From assembly GCF_037890695.1 (NCBI RefSeq), contig NZ_CP149571.1:531001-595000 (forward strand): 64,000 bases of DNA. Reading direction: 5' to 3'. Shown piece by piece: positions 10,161-18,676 of this stretch. The translations under genes and the position numbers were made by a program. Positions within the stretch are counted from its first letter, which is position 1, and every line of letters starts with the position of its first letter. Origin of the DNA: Aeromonas jandaei. GTDB lineage: Bacteria; Pseudomonadota; Gammaproteobacteria; Enterobacterales; Aeromonadaceae. The notes below the pieces were generated by a model. The model was given only the letters and a program-made list of their open reading frames with translations. It was not told the origin of the DNA and ran no database searches.

Positions 10161-10265
10161 ATGAGGCTCCTTCTCGAAACCCCCATCATGCAATATCCGG
10201 CTGATTTGCACATCCCCCCAGCCCACTTATTCGCCTGGCCGTGGCTGAGGTAAGGCACCGGGTTT

Positions 10266-10781
10266 CTATCGCCTGCTGGCCAGCCAGCTCAGCGCTCTCG
10301 CCTCGTGCTCTTTCACAAAGTCGTTCTTGCCCTCGCAATAGCGCTCGATCCGGTTCTCACACTGCGCTGCAACCGACTCTTTCAGAGCAGCATACTCCCG
10401 GCAGATGGCAGGATGAACCCTGAGATAATCACGAAAAGCCAGATGACGAACGACATGGGGATCCCCCTGCAAGAAGGCATGAATCTGATGAGTCCTCTCA
10501 TCACCGCCCTTGCGAAAATAGCGACGCCGCGAGATGCCGCACTCTCCCATCGCTTCGTACCCCATGACTTCCAGCAGACCGTTTTGCTGATCCAGCCGCT
10601 CCAGCGAGGAGACCTCCAGCAGGATATCTATGATGGGCTTGGCCGCCAGCCCGCTGACCGAGGTACTGCCGATATGGTGCACTGTGAGCAGACACTCATC
10701 CAGCAGGCTGCGCAGTTGGTCTGCTTCTGCCTGGAAGAGGGCTGGCCATTGGGGACGGTAGGGAACAACTTCGACTTTCAC
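10266..10781 (-). CDS. GrpB family protein (nucleotidyltransferase-like fold)
   Basis: 171 residues of the GrpB/UPF0157 family, which shares the nucleotidyltransferase fold; the family has members fused to dephospho-CoA kinase, but its own biochemical role is poorly defined. Motifs seen: VEVVPYRPQWPALFQAEA at the start, VHHIGSTSVSGLAAKPIIDI (the nucleotidyltransferase-like GS...D.D segment) and HQIHAFLQGDPHVVRHLAFRDYL. The start is GTG at 10781, fixed by an AAGGAG ribosome-binding site seven bases upstream; the longer frame to 10856 runs into a terminator. It stands alone, transcribed away from the terminator at 10861. Confidence 0.85.
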   Translation of the reverse strand: MKVEVVPYRPQWPALFQAEADQLRSLLDECLLTVHHIGSTSVSGLAAKPIIDILLEVSSLERLDQQNGLLEVMGYEAMGECGISRRRYFRKGGDERTHQIHAFLQGDPHVVRHLAFRDYLRVHPAICREYAALKESVAAQCENRIERYCEGKNDFVKEHEARALSWLASRR

Positions 10782-10860
10782 GGTATCTGCTCCTTGGGGA
10801 TACGTGGCATCAAGCCATTGGCAATGGGGCAAACTGGCTGGATTTGACGGCAACACATAA

Positions 10861-10884
10861 CAAAAACGGAGCCGAGGCTCCGTT
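10861..10884 (-). terminator. Rho-independent terminator (minus strand) downstream of the 35-residue ORF
   Basis: On the minus strand ACGGAGCC pairs with GGCTCCGT and is followed by TTTTTG, with an A tract in front (GAAAAAACGGAGCC). It lies 15 bases after the stop of the small ORF at 10899-11006 and upstream of the GrpB-family gene, so it needs a transcript coming from the small ORF side. Confidence 0.8.
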
Positions 10885-10898
10885 TTTTCACTTCTGTA

Positions 10899-11006
10899 TC
10901 AATCACGGACAGAACGCGCTTCGCGCTCTTGCCGCTCCCTTGCCAACAGGCGTTTGTACCACCAGCTACTGCGACGACGTTGTGCATTGGAAGAGCGACG
11001 AGCCAT
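10899..11006 (-). CDS. Small Arg-rich protein, 35 residues
   Basis: ATG 11006 to TGA 10899 encodes MARRSSNAQRRRSSWWYKRL followed by LARERQEREARSVRD. It is strongly basic at the start, with a WWYKRLL core and a charged helix at the end. The reasons to treat it as a gene are the rho-independent terminator 15 bases after its stop and the lack of any other minus-strand gene between that terminator and 11091. The ribosome-binding site is weak (TAAGAA). No function is recognised. Confidence 0.5.
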   Translation of the reverse strand: MARRSSNAQRRRSSWWYKRLLARERQEREARSVRD

Positions 11007-11090
11007 TTCTTAGGTTCCAGCCATGAGAAGAAGGAGCTGCATTATGCGACAGGGATCACGCCCTTGTCTTTAGCTGGATCAAGAAATGGG

Positions 11091-11408
11091 TCACTGACCA
11101 ACCGAAATCGTTTTTTGTTGTCGATCATCGCGGGTCGCCGGCAATACGGTCGCCGCCGAACGCCAGACCAGCGGGCCATTGCTCTCCAGATCGTTCTGCG
11201 GGCCACACTCCAGCCAGATATCCCCCTGCAGAATACGGGCGCCCTGCGAGTACTTCTGATCCTGAAACCAGCAGACCCGCTCCGGCAAGGAGCCAAGCGG
11301 CAATACCAGCTGGGTACTGCTCCCCTCGCCTGCCACCCTGGTATCGGTAGCTGCATGAACGGGCAACAGCCAGCAGGATGCCAGCAGCCAAAGAACTCTA
11401 TTTTTCAT
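11091..11408 (-). CDS. DUF1496 (YnjH-like) small exported protein
   Basis: 105 residues from ATG 11408 (MKNRVLWLLASCWLLPVHA, a signal peptide likely cut after VHA). The mature part holds CWFQDQKYSQGARILQGDIW and a second cysteine in LECGP, the CxxQxxxYSxGA pattern of the DUF1496 family that includes E. coli YnjH. Function of the family is unknown. The start at 11408 has GGAAGAG in front of it; the open frame to 11441 adds eleven non-signal residues and was rejected. The C-terminus is rich in Arg and Gln. Confidence 0.75.
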   Translation of the reverse strand: MKNRVLWLLASCWLLPVHAATDTRVAGEGSSTQLVLPLGSLPERVCWFQDQKYSQGARILQGDIWLECGPQNDLESNGPLVWRSAATVLPATRDDRQQKTISVGQ

Positions 11409-11631
11409 GGACTCTTCCTTTACTTCGGTGAGCTCAGCCAATAGGGAGCGACCATACCGCGTGTTTACTTTACCGGCAAATGCAAGGCTGACTGGTATTC
11501 CGGAACCAATATGGTAGCCTGCCTGCGCCCGCTGACTATCTCTTGTCGTCAGCCGTCAAATTCCGGTGAATTTGTCCGTTCAAGACAAAATATAACCTTA
11601 TTTATCAAATCGTTATTTGGATATTATCCCA

Positions 11632-12819
11632 ATGCGTATCATGCCGTTGCTCAAGGCGGCCTGCCTGAGCCTGATGTTGTCCGCCTGTGTTGCCCCTCTG
11701 CTGATGATGAGCCCCACCAGCCAGTTGATGTGGGCCCTGCTCAAGCCACTGGTCGGCTTCGATCCCAATGAGGCGAACCTGTTCGAACAGCCTCTCGTCA
11801 AGGATCGGATGACTGCCATCCTTGGCCCCAACTACGACACCACCATGCAGCTGCTCAAGACTGCCAACAAGCTGCAGCAGGAGGGGCCGCTCTTCTACGT
11901 GCTCTCCGAGTATGCCCCCGTACCCGACATCGCCAAACAGGCGGGTATGGTCTGGAACTCGCAGACCAACCAGATGTCCGTGCTGCTGCAAAAAGGGGAT
12001 GGCACCACCCAGACCTTCGGCGAGAATCTGGCGGGTACCACTCCGGTCTGGCCAACCGCCATGCAAGGCTGGCAGGCAGCAGCTACACCCCTTGCCACCA
12101 CCAGTAACGCACTGACGGATAGCAGTACCAGCTCGAGTGCCGCCGCCCCCTTCTCGCTGGGCAGTGCGATCGGCAACGCCACCCGCAGCGTCACCGGCTC
12201 CCTGACCAATAGCGCCACGCAAGCGATCAGCGGCACCACCAGCAAGCTGACCGGACAAGCCACTCAGGCCGTAACCACTGGCGCCACCAGTGCAGCCAAG
12301 AGTGCCACGACCGCGGTTGCTCCGGCCAAACAGGCTGTCGCCAACACCACTGCAACCGTTCAGGACACCAAAGCAGCGGTAGCCCAAACCAGTCAGGCTG
12401 CGAGCAGTGCCGCGGCCACCACAGTACCAGCAGCCACCAACGCCGCTGTCGAGCCCGCCAAGCAGGCCGTCAGCAGCGCTGTCGCTACCGCAACACCGGC
12501 AGCAGCCAAGGCTGCCGTCGAACCCGCCAAGCAGGCAGCCAGCAGTGCAGTCGCGACCGCTGCACCGGCAGCCACCAAGGCCGTCGTCGAACCAGCCAAA
12601 CAGGCCGTCAGCAGTGCAGTGGCTACCGTAGCACCAGCAGCAACCAAGGCCGCCGTCGAACCCGTCAAGCAAGCAGTCAGCAGCGCTGTTGCTACCGCCA
12701 CGCAGCAGGTGAGTGCCGCCAGCCATACGGCGGGCGAGAGCGTAGCCGATGCCGCCAAAGAGGCAGAGGCCAAAGCCCGCGCCAAGGCAGAAGCCGAAAT
12801 GGAAGCCCTGCTCAAGTAA
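11632..12819 (+). CDS. Alanine-rich repeat lipoprotein
   Basis: About 395 residues. The N-terminus MRIMPLLKAACLSLMLSACV is a lipoprotein signal with lipobox LSAC, so the product should be lipid-anchored. Residues about 20-140 form a compact domain (ANLFEQPLVKDRMTAILGPNYDTTMQLLKTANK, VWNSQTNQMSVLLQKGDGTTQTF) that I do not recognise. The remainder is low-complexity Ala/Thr/Ser/Lys sequence with four imperfect copies of a VEPAKQAVSSAVATATPAATKAA-like unit, likely a long helix or coiled coil reminiscent of apolipoprotein-like repeats. ATG 11632 was preferred; 11617 and 11641 are possible. It may be a cell-envelope spacer or adhesin-like protein, but this is speculative. Confidence 0.7.
   Translation: MRIMPLLKAACLSLMLSACVAPLLMMSPTSQLMWALLKPLVGFDPNEANLFEQPLVKDRMTAILGPNYDTTMQLLKTANKLQQEGPLFYVLSEYAPVPDIAKQAGMVWNSQTNQMSVLLQKGDGTTQTFGENLAGTTPVWPTAMQGWQAAATPLATTSNALTDSSTSSSAAAPFSLGSAIGNATRSVTGSLTNSATQAISGTTSKLTGQATQAVTTGATSAAKSATTAVAPAKQAVANTTATVQDTKAAVAQTSQAASSAAATTVPAATNAAVEPAKQAVSSAVATATPAAAKAAVEPAKQAASSAVATAAPAATKAVVEPAKQAVSSAVATVAPAATKAAVEPVKQAVSSAVATATQQVSAASHTAGESVADAAKEAEAKARAKAEAEMEALLK
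12442..12700 (+). repeat. In-frame degenerate tandem repeat, about 78 bases per unit
   Basis: Within the lipoprotein gene, units beginning GCCGTCGAACCCGCCAAGCA or close variants recur four times (about 12444, 12516, 12588, 12648) and encode (A/V)VEPxKQAxSSAVATxxP. Unit length varies (60-72 bases between starts), pointing to past slippage or recombination. Copy number may vary between strains. Confidence 0.75.
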
Positions 12820-12957
12820 TGCCACAGGCCACCGCAAGGTGGTCTGTTACTTTCCGCCATACCGGGTGGCAATATCGTGCAATCTGATCATGAAGTTGTG
12901 GCAAAGGCCACATAGACTGTTAGTTAATCACGGTCTTATCCGCACAAGGAGTGTGTA

Positions 12958-13734
12958 ATGCGTTGTCTGCTCTCTGCTCTGCTCGGTTTTGCCCTGCTTG
13001 TCGCGCTCCCTGCCCATGCCTTTATCTACTACTCGGAGCAGAACATGCCCCTCAACGGGCAGGATAAAAATGGCCAACCGGTGGGGATGGCTGTCGAACT
13101 GCTTCGTCTCATCTGGCGCGAGCTGGGCGAACCTGTTCAGCCGATCCATTTTATGCCCTGGGCACGGGGCTGGTATCTGCTGACCCAGCAGCCGGAGGCG
13201 GTTCTTTTCACCACGGCTCACACCAAAGAGCGGGATCCCCACTTCCTCTGGGTCTGCCCCATCAGCTACTCCCGGGTAGCGCTGCTCGGCCGCAAGAAGG
13301 ATGCCCCCAAAGTGACCGGCAAGGCGGATCTCGCCAAGCTGCAGATTGGGGTGATGCAGGCGGATGTAGGTGAACAGCTGCTGCTCAACCGGGGAGTCAG
13401 CCCGCTCAATCTGATGTCGGTAGAGCGGATGGATCAGGTGGTGCGCCAGCTCATCATGGCCCGTACCGATCTGGTGGCCGGCAACGAGGTGATGCTGTTT
13501 CACCAGCTGAAAGAGCTGGGCTTCAAACCCGATGATTTTGTCACCGTAGCGGTACTGGAAGAGCAGGACAACTGCTTTGCCTTCAACCCGCAGGCCGACA
13601 AAAACGAGGTTGCCAGAATCCAGCAGGCGCTCGACAAGGTCAGACAGGGGGATGAGTTCAAGCGGCTGATTGCCCGCTATGAACACCTTAACCCCCCGCA
13701 CAGCGCCGACAGCCAGCCTATCCACATCGAATAA
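12958..13734 (+). CDS. Periplasmic amino-acid-type substrate-binding protein (SBP_bac_3 family)
   Basis: 258 residues with a signal peptide (MRCLLSALLGFALLVALPAHA, cut after AHA). The mature protein has the family-3 solute-binding layout: FIYYSEQNMPLNGQDKNGQPVGMAVELL at the start, then FMPWARGWYLLTQQPEAVLFTT and a second lobe with KLQIGVMQADVGEQLL. No permease or ATPase gene is adjacent, which is typical of the orphan binding proteins abundant in Vibrio and Aeromonas; these may serve other transporters or sensors. The ATG is preceded by AAGGAG. A good terminator follows. Ligand unknown. Confidence 0.82.
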   Translation: MRCLLSALLGFALLVALPAHAFIYYSEQNMPLNGQDKNGQPVGMAVELLRLIWRELGEPVQPIHFMPWARGWYLLTQQPEAVLFTTAHTKERDPHFLWVCPISYSRVALLGRKKDAPKVTGKADLAKLQIGVMQADVGEQLLLNRGVSPLNLMSVERMDQVVRQLIMARTDLVAGNEVMLFHQLKELGFKPDDFVTVAVLEEQDNCFAFNPQADKNEVARIQQALDKVRQGDEFKRLIARYEHLNPPHSADSQPIHIE

Positions 13735-13740
13735 CCCCGC

Positions 13741-13768
13741 AGCCCGCCACCTGGCGGGCTCTTTATTT
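13741..13768 (+). terminator. Rho-independent terminator between convergent genes
   Basis: AGCCCGCCA pairs with TGGCGGGCT, followed by CTTTATTT, six bases after the binding-protein stop. Confidence 0.78.
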
Positions 13769-13772
13769 ACTG

Positions 13773-14594
13773 TTACCCCTCCTCGCTAACAGCCGCAGGC
13801 GCCGTAATGAGGTGATTGAGGAAGAAGCGGAACAGCTCGGCCCGTGAGCGCAGGTGCAGCTTGGCATAGAGGTGCTTGCGGTGATTCTTCACCGTGCCGC
13901 TGCCGATGCCGAGCGCACCGGCAATGCCCTCGGTATCCAACCCCTGCAACAGCAATCCCGCCACCTGACGCTCGCGGCGGGTGAGGCTTGCGCCCCCTAC
14001 GCTGGCGATGGCCTGCTCCACGGTCGCCTTGAGATCGGAGCCACCCGGCAGTACCGGACTCTGTGCCAACAACGCGGCACCCTCCCGCCAGTGCTGGCGG
14101 CACAGCGAATGCACCAGCGGAAACAGTAACTCCAGCCTGGCCAGCTCGTCACGGCTGAGGGTGCTGCGCTTGTCGAGGCGGCCCAGAAACAGCATCAGGG
14201 TCAGCCCGTCCCGCACCGGCAGAATCAATCCAACCTCCTCCTGCCAGCCGGTGGCCTGATAGAAGTGGTGGCGATACTCGGGATCGAGCCGCCCTTGGGA
14301 GACCTGCGCCAGCGTCCAGACGCCGGCAGGCAAGCCCTGCTCCAGCGCCTGCATAAAGGGATCCTGACTGAAGTGGCGGGTGAGGTAGCGATCGAACAGC
14401 AGCGCCCGCTGGTGGTGCAGGTTGTCGTAGAGGTAAACGGGGCGCTGCCCCACCCCGAGCAGCAGGGCGCAATCGAACGCTACCTGCTGCTGGATAAGAC
14501 GCACCAGCGCCGCCGGAAAGGCGCTGCCGTGCAGGGCATCGACCACCTCGGTCATGCTGCGGGTCATGCCACCTGTGGCAAGAGTCTGGTTCAT
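13773..14594 (-). CDS. LuxR-type transcriptional regulator
   Basis: 273 residues from ATG 14594. The C-terminal 65 residues are a LuxR/FixJ helix-turn-helix: LTRRERQVAGLLLQGLDTEGIAGALGIGSGTVKNHRKHLYAKL. The first 190 residues (LVRLIQQQVAFDCALLLGV, HHFYQATGWQEEVGLILPV) resemble a GAF- or autoinducer-like sensory fold, but no acyl-homoserine-lactone pocket residues can be claimed. It is divergent from tyrS; the 180-bp gap holds a direct repeat and a palindrome that could be its operators. The frame is open to 14969 but that region overlaps tyrS. No cognate LuxI is present in the window. Confidence 0.8.
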   Translation of the reverse strand: MNQTLATGGMTRSMTEVVDALHGSAFPAALVRLIQQQVAFDCALLLGVGQRPVYLYDNLHHQRALLFDRYLTRHFSQDPFMQALEQGLPAGVWTLAQVSQGRLDPEYRHHFYQATGWQEEVGLILPVRDGLTLMLFLGRLDKRSTLSRDELARLELLFPLVHSLCRQHWREGAALLAQSPVLPGGSDLKATVEQAIASVGGASLTRRERQVAGLLLQGLDTEGIAGALGIGSGTVKNHRKHLYAKLHLRSRAELFRFFLNHLITAPAAVSEEG

Positions 14595-14641
14595 GGGCGC
14601 TGGGTCATGGCGATGGCTTCCGGATGGCGGATTGGTTCCCC

Positions 14642-14713
14642 GTAATGGTCGTGTAATGGTCACACGATAGCCGGATGCTAGCACGAGAGTGGCAAAACTG
14701 TCCCCTGGGGGAC
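14642..14713. promoter_or_regulatory. Direct repeat and palindrome between the LuxR-type gene and tyrS
   Basis: GTAATGGTC occurs at 14642-14650 and again at 14653-14661, an 11-base period that places both copies on one face of the helix. GTCCCC and GGGGAC form an inverted repeat around TG at 14700-14713. These are candidate operators for the adjacent LuxR-type regulator or for tyrS control; binding is inferred only. Confidence 0.4.
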
Positions 14714-14774
14714 ATATTCGGCGCGAGCCGGAGCGGCGAGGATGTGGCCCTTTCCCCTTGTTGTTGGAGAACCC

Positions 14775-16040
14775 ATGATCAACCCCCACCTGCTCGATGA
14801 GCTGACCCGACGCGGCCTGGTGGCCCAGAATTCCGACCCGGCAGCGCTGGCCGACCATCTTGCCACCCCGCGCACCGTCTACTGCGGGTTCGATCCCACT
14901 GCCGGCAGCCTGCATATCGGCCATCTGGTGCCGCTGTTGATGCTGCGCCGCTTCCAGCTGGCGGGTCACACCCCGGTAGCGCTGGTGGGCGGTGCCACCG
15001 GCCTTATCGGCGATCCCAGCTTCAAGGCGACCGAGCGCAACCTCAACAGCGCCGAGACGGTGCAGGGCTGGGTAGCCAGCCTGTCGGCCCAGATAAAAGC
15101 GCTATTGCCAGCGAGCGAAGGGCTGTCGGCGCCGCTGCTGGTCAACAACGCCGACTGGATGGGGCAGATGTCCGCCCTCGATTTTCTGCGCGACATCGGC
15201 AAACACTTCTCGGTCAACGCCATGCTGGCCCGCGAATCGGTGCGCCAGCGGCTGGCCCGCCCGGATCAGGGTATCTCGTTCACCGAGTTCTCCTACGCCC
15301 TGCTGCAATCCCAGGACTTCGCGGTGCTCAACCAGCGCCTCGGCTGTACCCTGCAGATCGGCGGCAACGACCAGTGGGGCAACATCACCAGCGGCATGGA
15401 TCTCACCCGTCGCCTCAATCAGGCCCATGTCTATGGCATGACGCTGCCGCTCATCACCAAGGATGACGGCACCAAATTCGGCAAGACCGAGGGTGGCGCA
15501 ATCTGGCTCGATCCGGCGCTCACCTCACCCTACGCCTTCTACCAGTTCTGGCTCGGCACCGCGGACGAGGATGTCTATCGCTTCCTGCGCTACTACAGCT
15601 TTATGCCGCTGGCCGAGATTGAGGCGCTGGAGGCGGAAGATGCGAAGCGGCAGGGGCGCAAGCTGGCCCAGCAGGTGCTGGCCGACGAGCTGACGGAGCT
15701 GGTGCACGGCAAGGGGGCGCTGGCAGCGGCGCAGCGCATCAGCGAACTGCTGTTCAGTGGCGAGGTGGCCCGCCTTGGCGAGAGCGATCTGGCCCAGTTG
15801 GCGCAGGATGGCATGCCAAGCTGCCGTATCGAGGGGGAAACCGATCTGGTGACCCTGCTGGTAGAGAGCGGTCTGGCCAACTCCAAGCGGATCGCCCGCG
15901 AGCTGCTGGCGGCGGGGGCCATCAGCCTCAACGGCGAGATCCGCCGGGATGAGCAGCTGACGGCCGACGATCGGCTGTTCGGCCGCTACCTGCTGTTGCG
16001 CCGGGGCAAGAAGCAGTACCGGCTGGTGATGTGGCGCTGA
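14775..16040 (+). CDS. tyrS: Tyrosine--tRNA ligase TyrS
   Basis: Class I synthetase charging tRNA-Tyr. 421 residues, near the 424 of E. coli TyrS. HIGH motif HIGH at 47-50, tyrosine pocket [27 protein letters not shown] in the middle, KFGKT at 234-238, and a C-terminal S4 RNA-binding domain from about residue 355. The ATG at 14775 was chosen from family alignment; the frame is open to 14742. No anmK or other usual tyrS neighbour is seen, and the gene faces a LuxR-type regulator and precedes a lipase operon. That leaves open that this is one of two tyrosyl-tRNA synthetase genes in the genome. Confidence 0.95.
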   Translation: MINPHLLDELTRRGLVAQNSDPAALADHLATPRTVYCGFDPTAGSLHIGHLVPLLMLRRFQLAGHTPVALVGGATGLIGDPSFKATERNLNSAETVQGWVASLSAQIKALLPASEGLSAPLLVNNADWMGQMSALDFLRDIGKHFSVNAMLARESVRQRLARPDQGISFTEFSYALLQSQDFAVLNQRLGCTLQIGGNDQWGNITSGMDLTRRLNQAHVYGMTLPLITKDDGTKFGKTEGGAIWLDPALTSPYAFYQFWLGTADEDVYRFLRYYSFMPLAEIEALEAEDAKRQGRKLAQQVLADELTELVHGKGALAAAQRISELLFSGEVARLGESDLAQLAQDGMPSCRIEGETDLVTLLVESGLANSKRIARELLAAGAISLNGEIRRDEQLTADDRLFGRYLLLRRGKKQYRLVMWR

Positions 16041-16237
16041 TTCCCGCTTGGTTGGGGAGGCATCACAAGGTCGCCTCCCCGCCTCAACCGCTGGCCAGGG
16101 ATGGCCACAACCTCTTTTGAATCCCAACTTGCGATCCCCCTCACAGCCCGTTTCTCAAGCAGCCACCATACTGGCACCGGCGAACATGGAGTCCGCCCCA
16201 CCTCACAACCCCTTACCAATCGACAAGGATGCTGATG

Positions 16238-17149
16238 ATGAAGAGATGGCTTCTGGTGCTACTCTGCACCCTGCCCATGCTGGCGCACGCCAGCGGATAT
16301 ACCCAGACCCGCTACCCCATAGTGCTGGTGCACGGCCTGTTCGGCTTCGACAAGCTGCTCGGGGTCGACTACTTCTACGGCATTCCGCAGGCCCTGAGCC
16401 GCGATGGCGCCAAGGTCTACGTGGCTCAGGTATCGGCTACCGCCAGCTCCGAGCAGCGGGGGGAGCAGCTGCTCGCCCAGATCGAACTGCTGCTGGCCGC
16501 CACCGGCGCCGAGAAGGTCAATCTGATCGGCCACTCCCACGGCGGCCCCACCATTCGTTATGTCGCCTCGGTCGCCCCCGAGCTGGTCGCCTCCGCTACC
16601 AGCGTGGGCGGAGTGAACTACGGCTCCGACATCGCCGATCTGGTGCGCACCAATGCGGCGCCCGGCTCGGCCGCCGAGAAGTTGGCGGCCGCCGCTGCCC
16701 ACGCACTCTCCGGCGTCATCTCTCTCCTCTCGGGCGGAAGTCAGCTGCCGCAGGATCCGGTCGCCGCGCTCGATGCCCTCACCAGCAAGGGAGCCAGCCA
16801 GTTCAACCAGCGCTATCCGGAAGGGCTGCCCAGCCAGTATTGTGGCGAGGGCCCGATGCGGGCGACCAACGGCGTCTACTACTTCTCCTGGAGCGGACGC
16901 GGCAACATGACCAATATTCTGGATCCGGTGGATCCGGCGCTGGCGCTGACCGGTACCTTCTTCAAGGAGCCCAATGACGGGCTGGTCGGCGTCTGCAGCA
17001 GCCACCTCGGCAAGGTGATCGGCACCGACTACCGGATGAACCATCTGGATGAGGTGAACCAGTCCTTCGGCATCCACCACCTGTTTGAAACCGACCCGGT
17101 CACCCTCTATCGCGACCATGCCCACCGCCTCAAGGAGTTGGGACTATGA
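16238..17149 (+). CDS. Secreted triacylglycerol lipase (family I, foldase-dependent)
   Basis: 303 residues with signal peptide MKRWLLVLLCTLPMLAHA. Alpha/beta hydrolase resembling Pseudomonas and Vibrio LipA: oxyanion motif VHGLFG (31-36), nucleophile Ser100 in GHSHGG, likely acid in EPNDGLVGV, likely base in the GIHHLFETD segment, and two cysteines (QYCGEG, GVCSSH) placed as in the single-disulfide lipases. Such enzymes fold in the periplasm with a dedicated chaperone and leave by the type II system; the chaperone gene follows with a 4-base overlap. ATG 16238 is 8 bases after AAGGA; ATGs at 16229 and 16235 are also in frame. Confidence 0.92.
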   Translation: MKRWLLVLLCTLPMLAHASGYTQTRYPIVLVHGLFGFDKLLGVDYFYGIPQALSRDGAKVYVAQVSATASSEQRGEQLLAQIELLLAATGAEKVNLIGHSHGGPTIRYVASVAPELVASATSVGGVNYGSDIADLVRTNAAPGSAAEKLAAAAAHALSGVISLLSGGSQLPQDPVAALDALTSKGASQFNQRYPEGLPSQYCGEGPMRATNGVYYFSWSGRGNMTNILDPVDPALALTGTFFKEPNDGLVGVCSSHLGKVIGTDYRMNHLDEVNQSFGIHHLFETDPVTLYRDHAHRLKELGL

Positions 17150-17883
17150 GGATCGTCACCCTGCTCGCCGTCCCCTGCGCCATCGCCCTGCTGCTCGGCG
17201 GCGTGCTGCTCTGGCCGGCAGCACCGACTGCGCAGGTGGCTCGTCAGCAAGGCGTACCTGCCGCCAGCAACCATCACCACGATCCCGTGCAGGAGGCTGC
17301 CGATGAGCTGCAGGAGCGTTATCGCACCTTTATCTCGGCCCAGAGCAGCCTGACCGTGCCCACCGATATCACCCTCGCCAGCCTGCAAATCCTCTTCGAC
17401 GAGCGGGAGCAACTGCGCCAGCAGAGCTTCACTCCGGCCGAACAGGAGCGGCTGTTTGCCGAAGATCGTCTGATGGAGCAGTGGACCCTGCGCCGCAAGG
17501 CGCTGGCCGAAGCAAGCGATGCCGACAAGCAGGAGTTGGCCAGCGAGCTGGAGCTCTGGCTGGCGGCGCAGCCCCGGTGGTTTCAGGAGGCCGAAGCCAA
17601 CGGCCGTCTGCTGGGCGAGCTGCAGGCGCTGGAGCAGATGGAGCCAGCCAGACGGGATGCCATGCTGCTGGAGAAGGCGGGGCCGGAGGCAGTAGATCGG
17701 CTGCATCAGCTCGAACAGGATCGGCAGGGATTCAAGGAGCAGCTCAATGGCTATCTGGCCGAGCTGGGGCAGTTACCCGCCAGCGCCAGAACCGAACAGC
17801 AGCAGGAGCTGCTGGCCCGCTGGTTCGAGCCACAGCAGTGGCGACGGGTCGAAGCGCTCACCCGGATGAAGCTGGGGGAGTAG
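17146..17883 (+). CDS. Lipase-specific foldase (LifO/LimK family), short form
   Basis: Steric chaperone anchored in the inner membrane that folds the upstream lipase. 245 residues: membrane anchor at about 5-22, a short linker with His residues, then helical sequence rich in Glu, Gln and Leu that fits the extended helical arm and second mini-domain (FTPAEQERLFAEDRLMEQWTLRRKAL). The usual family length is about 280-350 residues, and I do not find the RxxFDY(F/C)LSA motif of mini-domain 1 in its usual place; RYRTFISAQ near residue 60 is the only faint echo. The start overlaps the lipase stop (ATGA). The assignment rests on context and the helical arm. Confidence 0.85.
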   Translation: MRIVTLLAVPCAIALLLGGVLLWPAAPTAQVARQQGVPAASNHHHDPVQEAADELQERYRTFISAQSSLTVPTDITLASLQILFDEREQLRQQSFTPAEQERLFAEDRLMEQWTLRRKALAEASDADKQELASELELWLAAQPRWFQEAEANGRLLGELQALEQMEPARRDAMLLEKAGPEAVDRLHQLEQDRQGFKEQLNGYLAELGQLPASARTEQQQELLARWFEPQQWRRVEALTRMKLGE

Positions 17884-17892
17884 TAAGCCAAT

Positions 17893-17923
17893 GACAAGGG
17901 GCCCGCGATGGGCCCCTTGTTGT
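17893..17923. terminator. Bidirectional terminator between foldase and the next convergent gene
   Basis: A 10-bp perfect stem CAAGGGGCCC/GGGCCCCTTG with loop GCGAT, flanked by TTGT on the plus side. It lies between two convergent genes and probably serves both. Confidence 0.65.
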
Positions 17924-17930
17924 GGTGCGC

Positions 17931-18644
17931 TTATTGCGGCTTGTTGGTCACCGGCAGCGGCTGCCAGGTGAGGCGAGTCACCTGATGGCCCTGCACCTCG
18001 CACTTGAGGCTCAGCTCCTGCCACCCCTTCTCCTGACGCAAGGATACATCGCCCGCAATGCCCTGCTCGCCAATCTTCAGCTTCTCCTGCTCGAAGATCA
18101 CCTTGTCGCCACCAGCCAACTCCATCAGCTTGCCGTTGCAGAGCCAGTGGGCGAGCTCCGCCCCCTTGAGCTTGACGCTGCCCTTGGCGGCCTTCTGTTC
18201 GGCCGCACCGGGAGCAAAGAGCTTGCTCAGCTCGGCGGCCCGTTTGGTGAGCCACTCCTGACGCTGCTGCATGCTCATCTTGCTGACGAACTCGGCTGGC
18301 AGACCCTTTTCGTCCAGCCATTGGGTCAGTTTGCCGCTGTCGTCAAAGGCGAACTGGGCGGCGGGCTCTTTGACCCCGAACAGCTTGCCCCCTTTGAAGT
18401 AGTAGCGGCTCTCCCCCTCCAGCTTGCCCTGCTCGTTCATGATGGGCACGGCGATGATGACGGGGGCGCCATCGACCCAGGCCTTGATGTCGACGCCGTC
18501 GTGGCTGAAGAGACGGGTATCGAGGGCACTGGCAGCCCCCTTTTCCATCAGGGAGAACTGTTCGGCAAGAGTTGCCGCCAGAGACGGCAGGGAGCAGAGC
18601 CCCAGCCCCAAGCCGAGGCTCAGTGCGATCACGGTATTGCGCAT
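17931..18644 (-). CDS. Exported protein of unknown function
   Basis: 237 residues with a clear signal peptide (MRNTVIALSLGLGLGLCSLPSLAA). The mature part is Lys/Glu/Leu-rich with alternating short strands, for example AWVDGAPVIIAVPIMNEQGKLEGESRYYFKGGKLFGV, and ends in a segment with two cysteines (HWLCNGKLME, LSLKCEVQGH) that could form a disulfide. I do not recognise the family. Periplasmic location is likely. It lies upstream of nothing on its strand until the terminator at 17893, so it is probably monocistronic or cotranscribed from the thioesterase gene 32 bases upstream. Confidence 0.8.
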   Translation of the reverse strand: MRNTVIALSLGLGLGLCSLPSLAATLAEQFSLMEKGAASALDTRLFSHDGVDIKAWVDGAPVIIAVPIMNEQGKLEGESRYYFKGGKLFGVKEPAAQFAFDDSGKLTQWLDEKGLPAEFVSKMSMQQRQEWLTKRAAELSKLFAPGAAEQKAAKGSVKLKGAELAHWLCNGKLMELAGGDKVIFEQEKLKIGEQGIAGDVSLRQEKGWQELSLKCEVQGHQVTRLTWQPLPVTNKPQ

Positions 18645-18676
18645 ATGTGTCCTGTATGTTGGCCGAAAGGCCCGGG

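Noticed and set aside
12442..12700. CRISPR-like array
   Set aside because: The repeats are in frame, degenerate and without constant spacers; they encode protein repeats.
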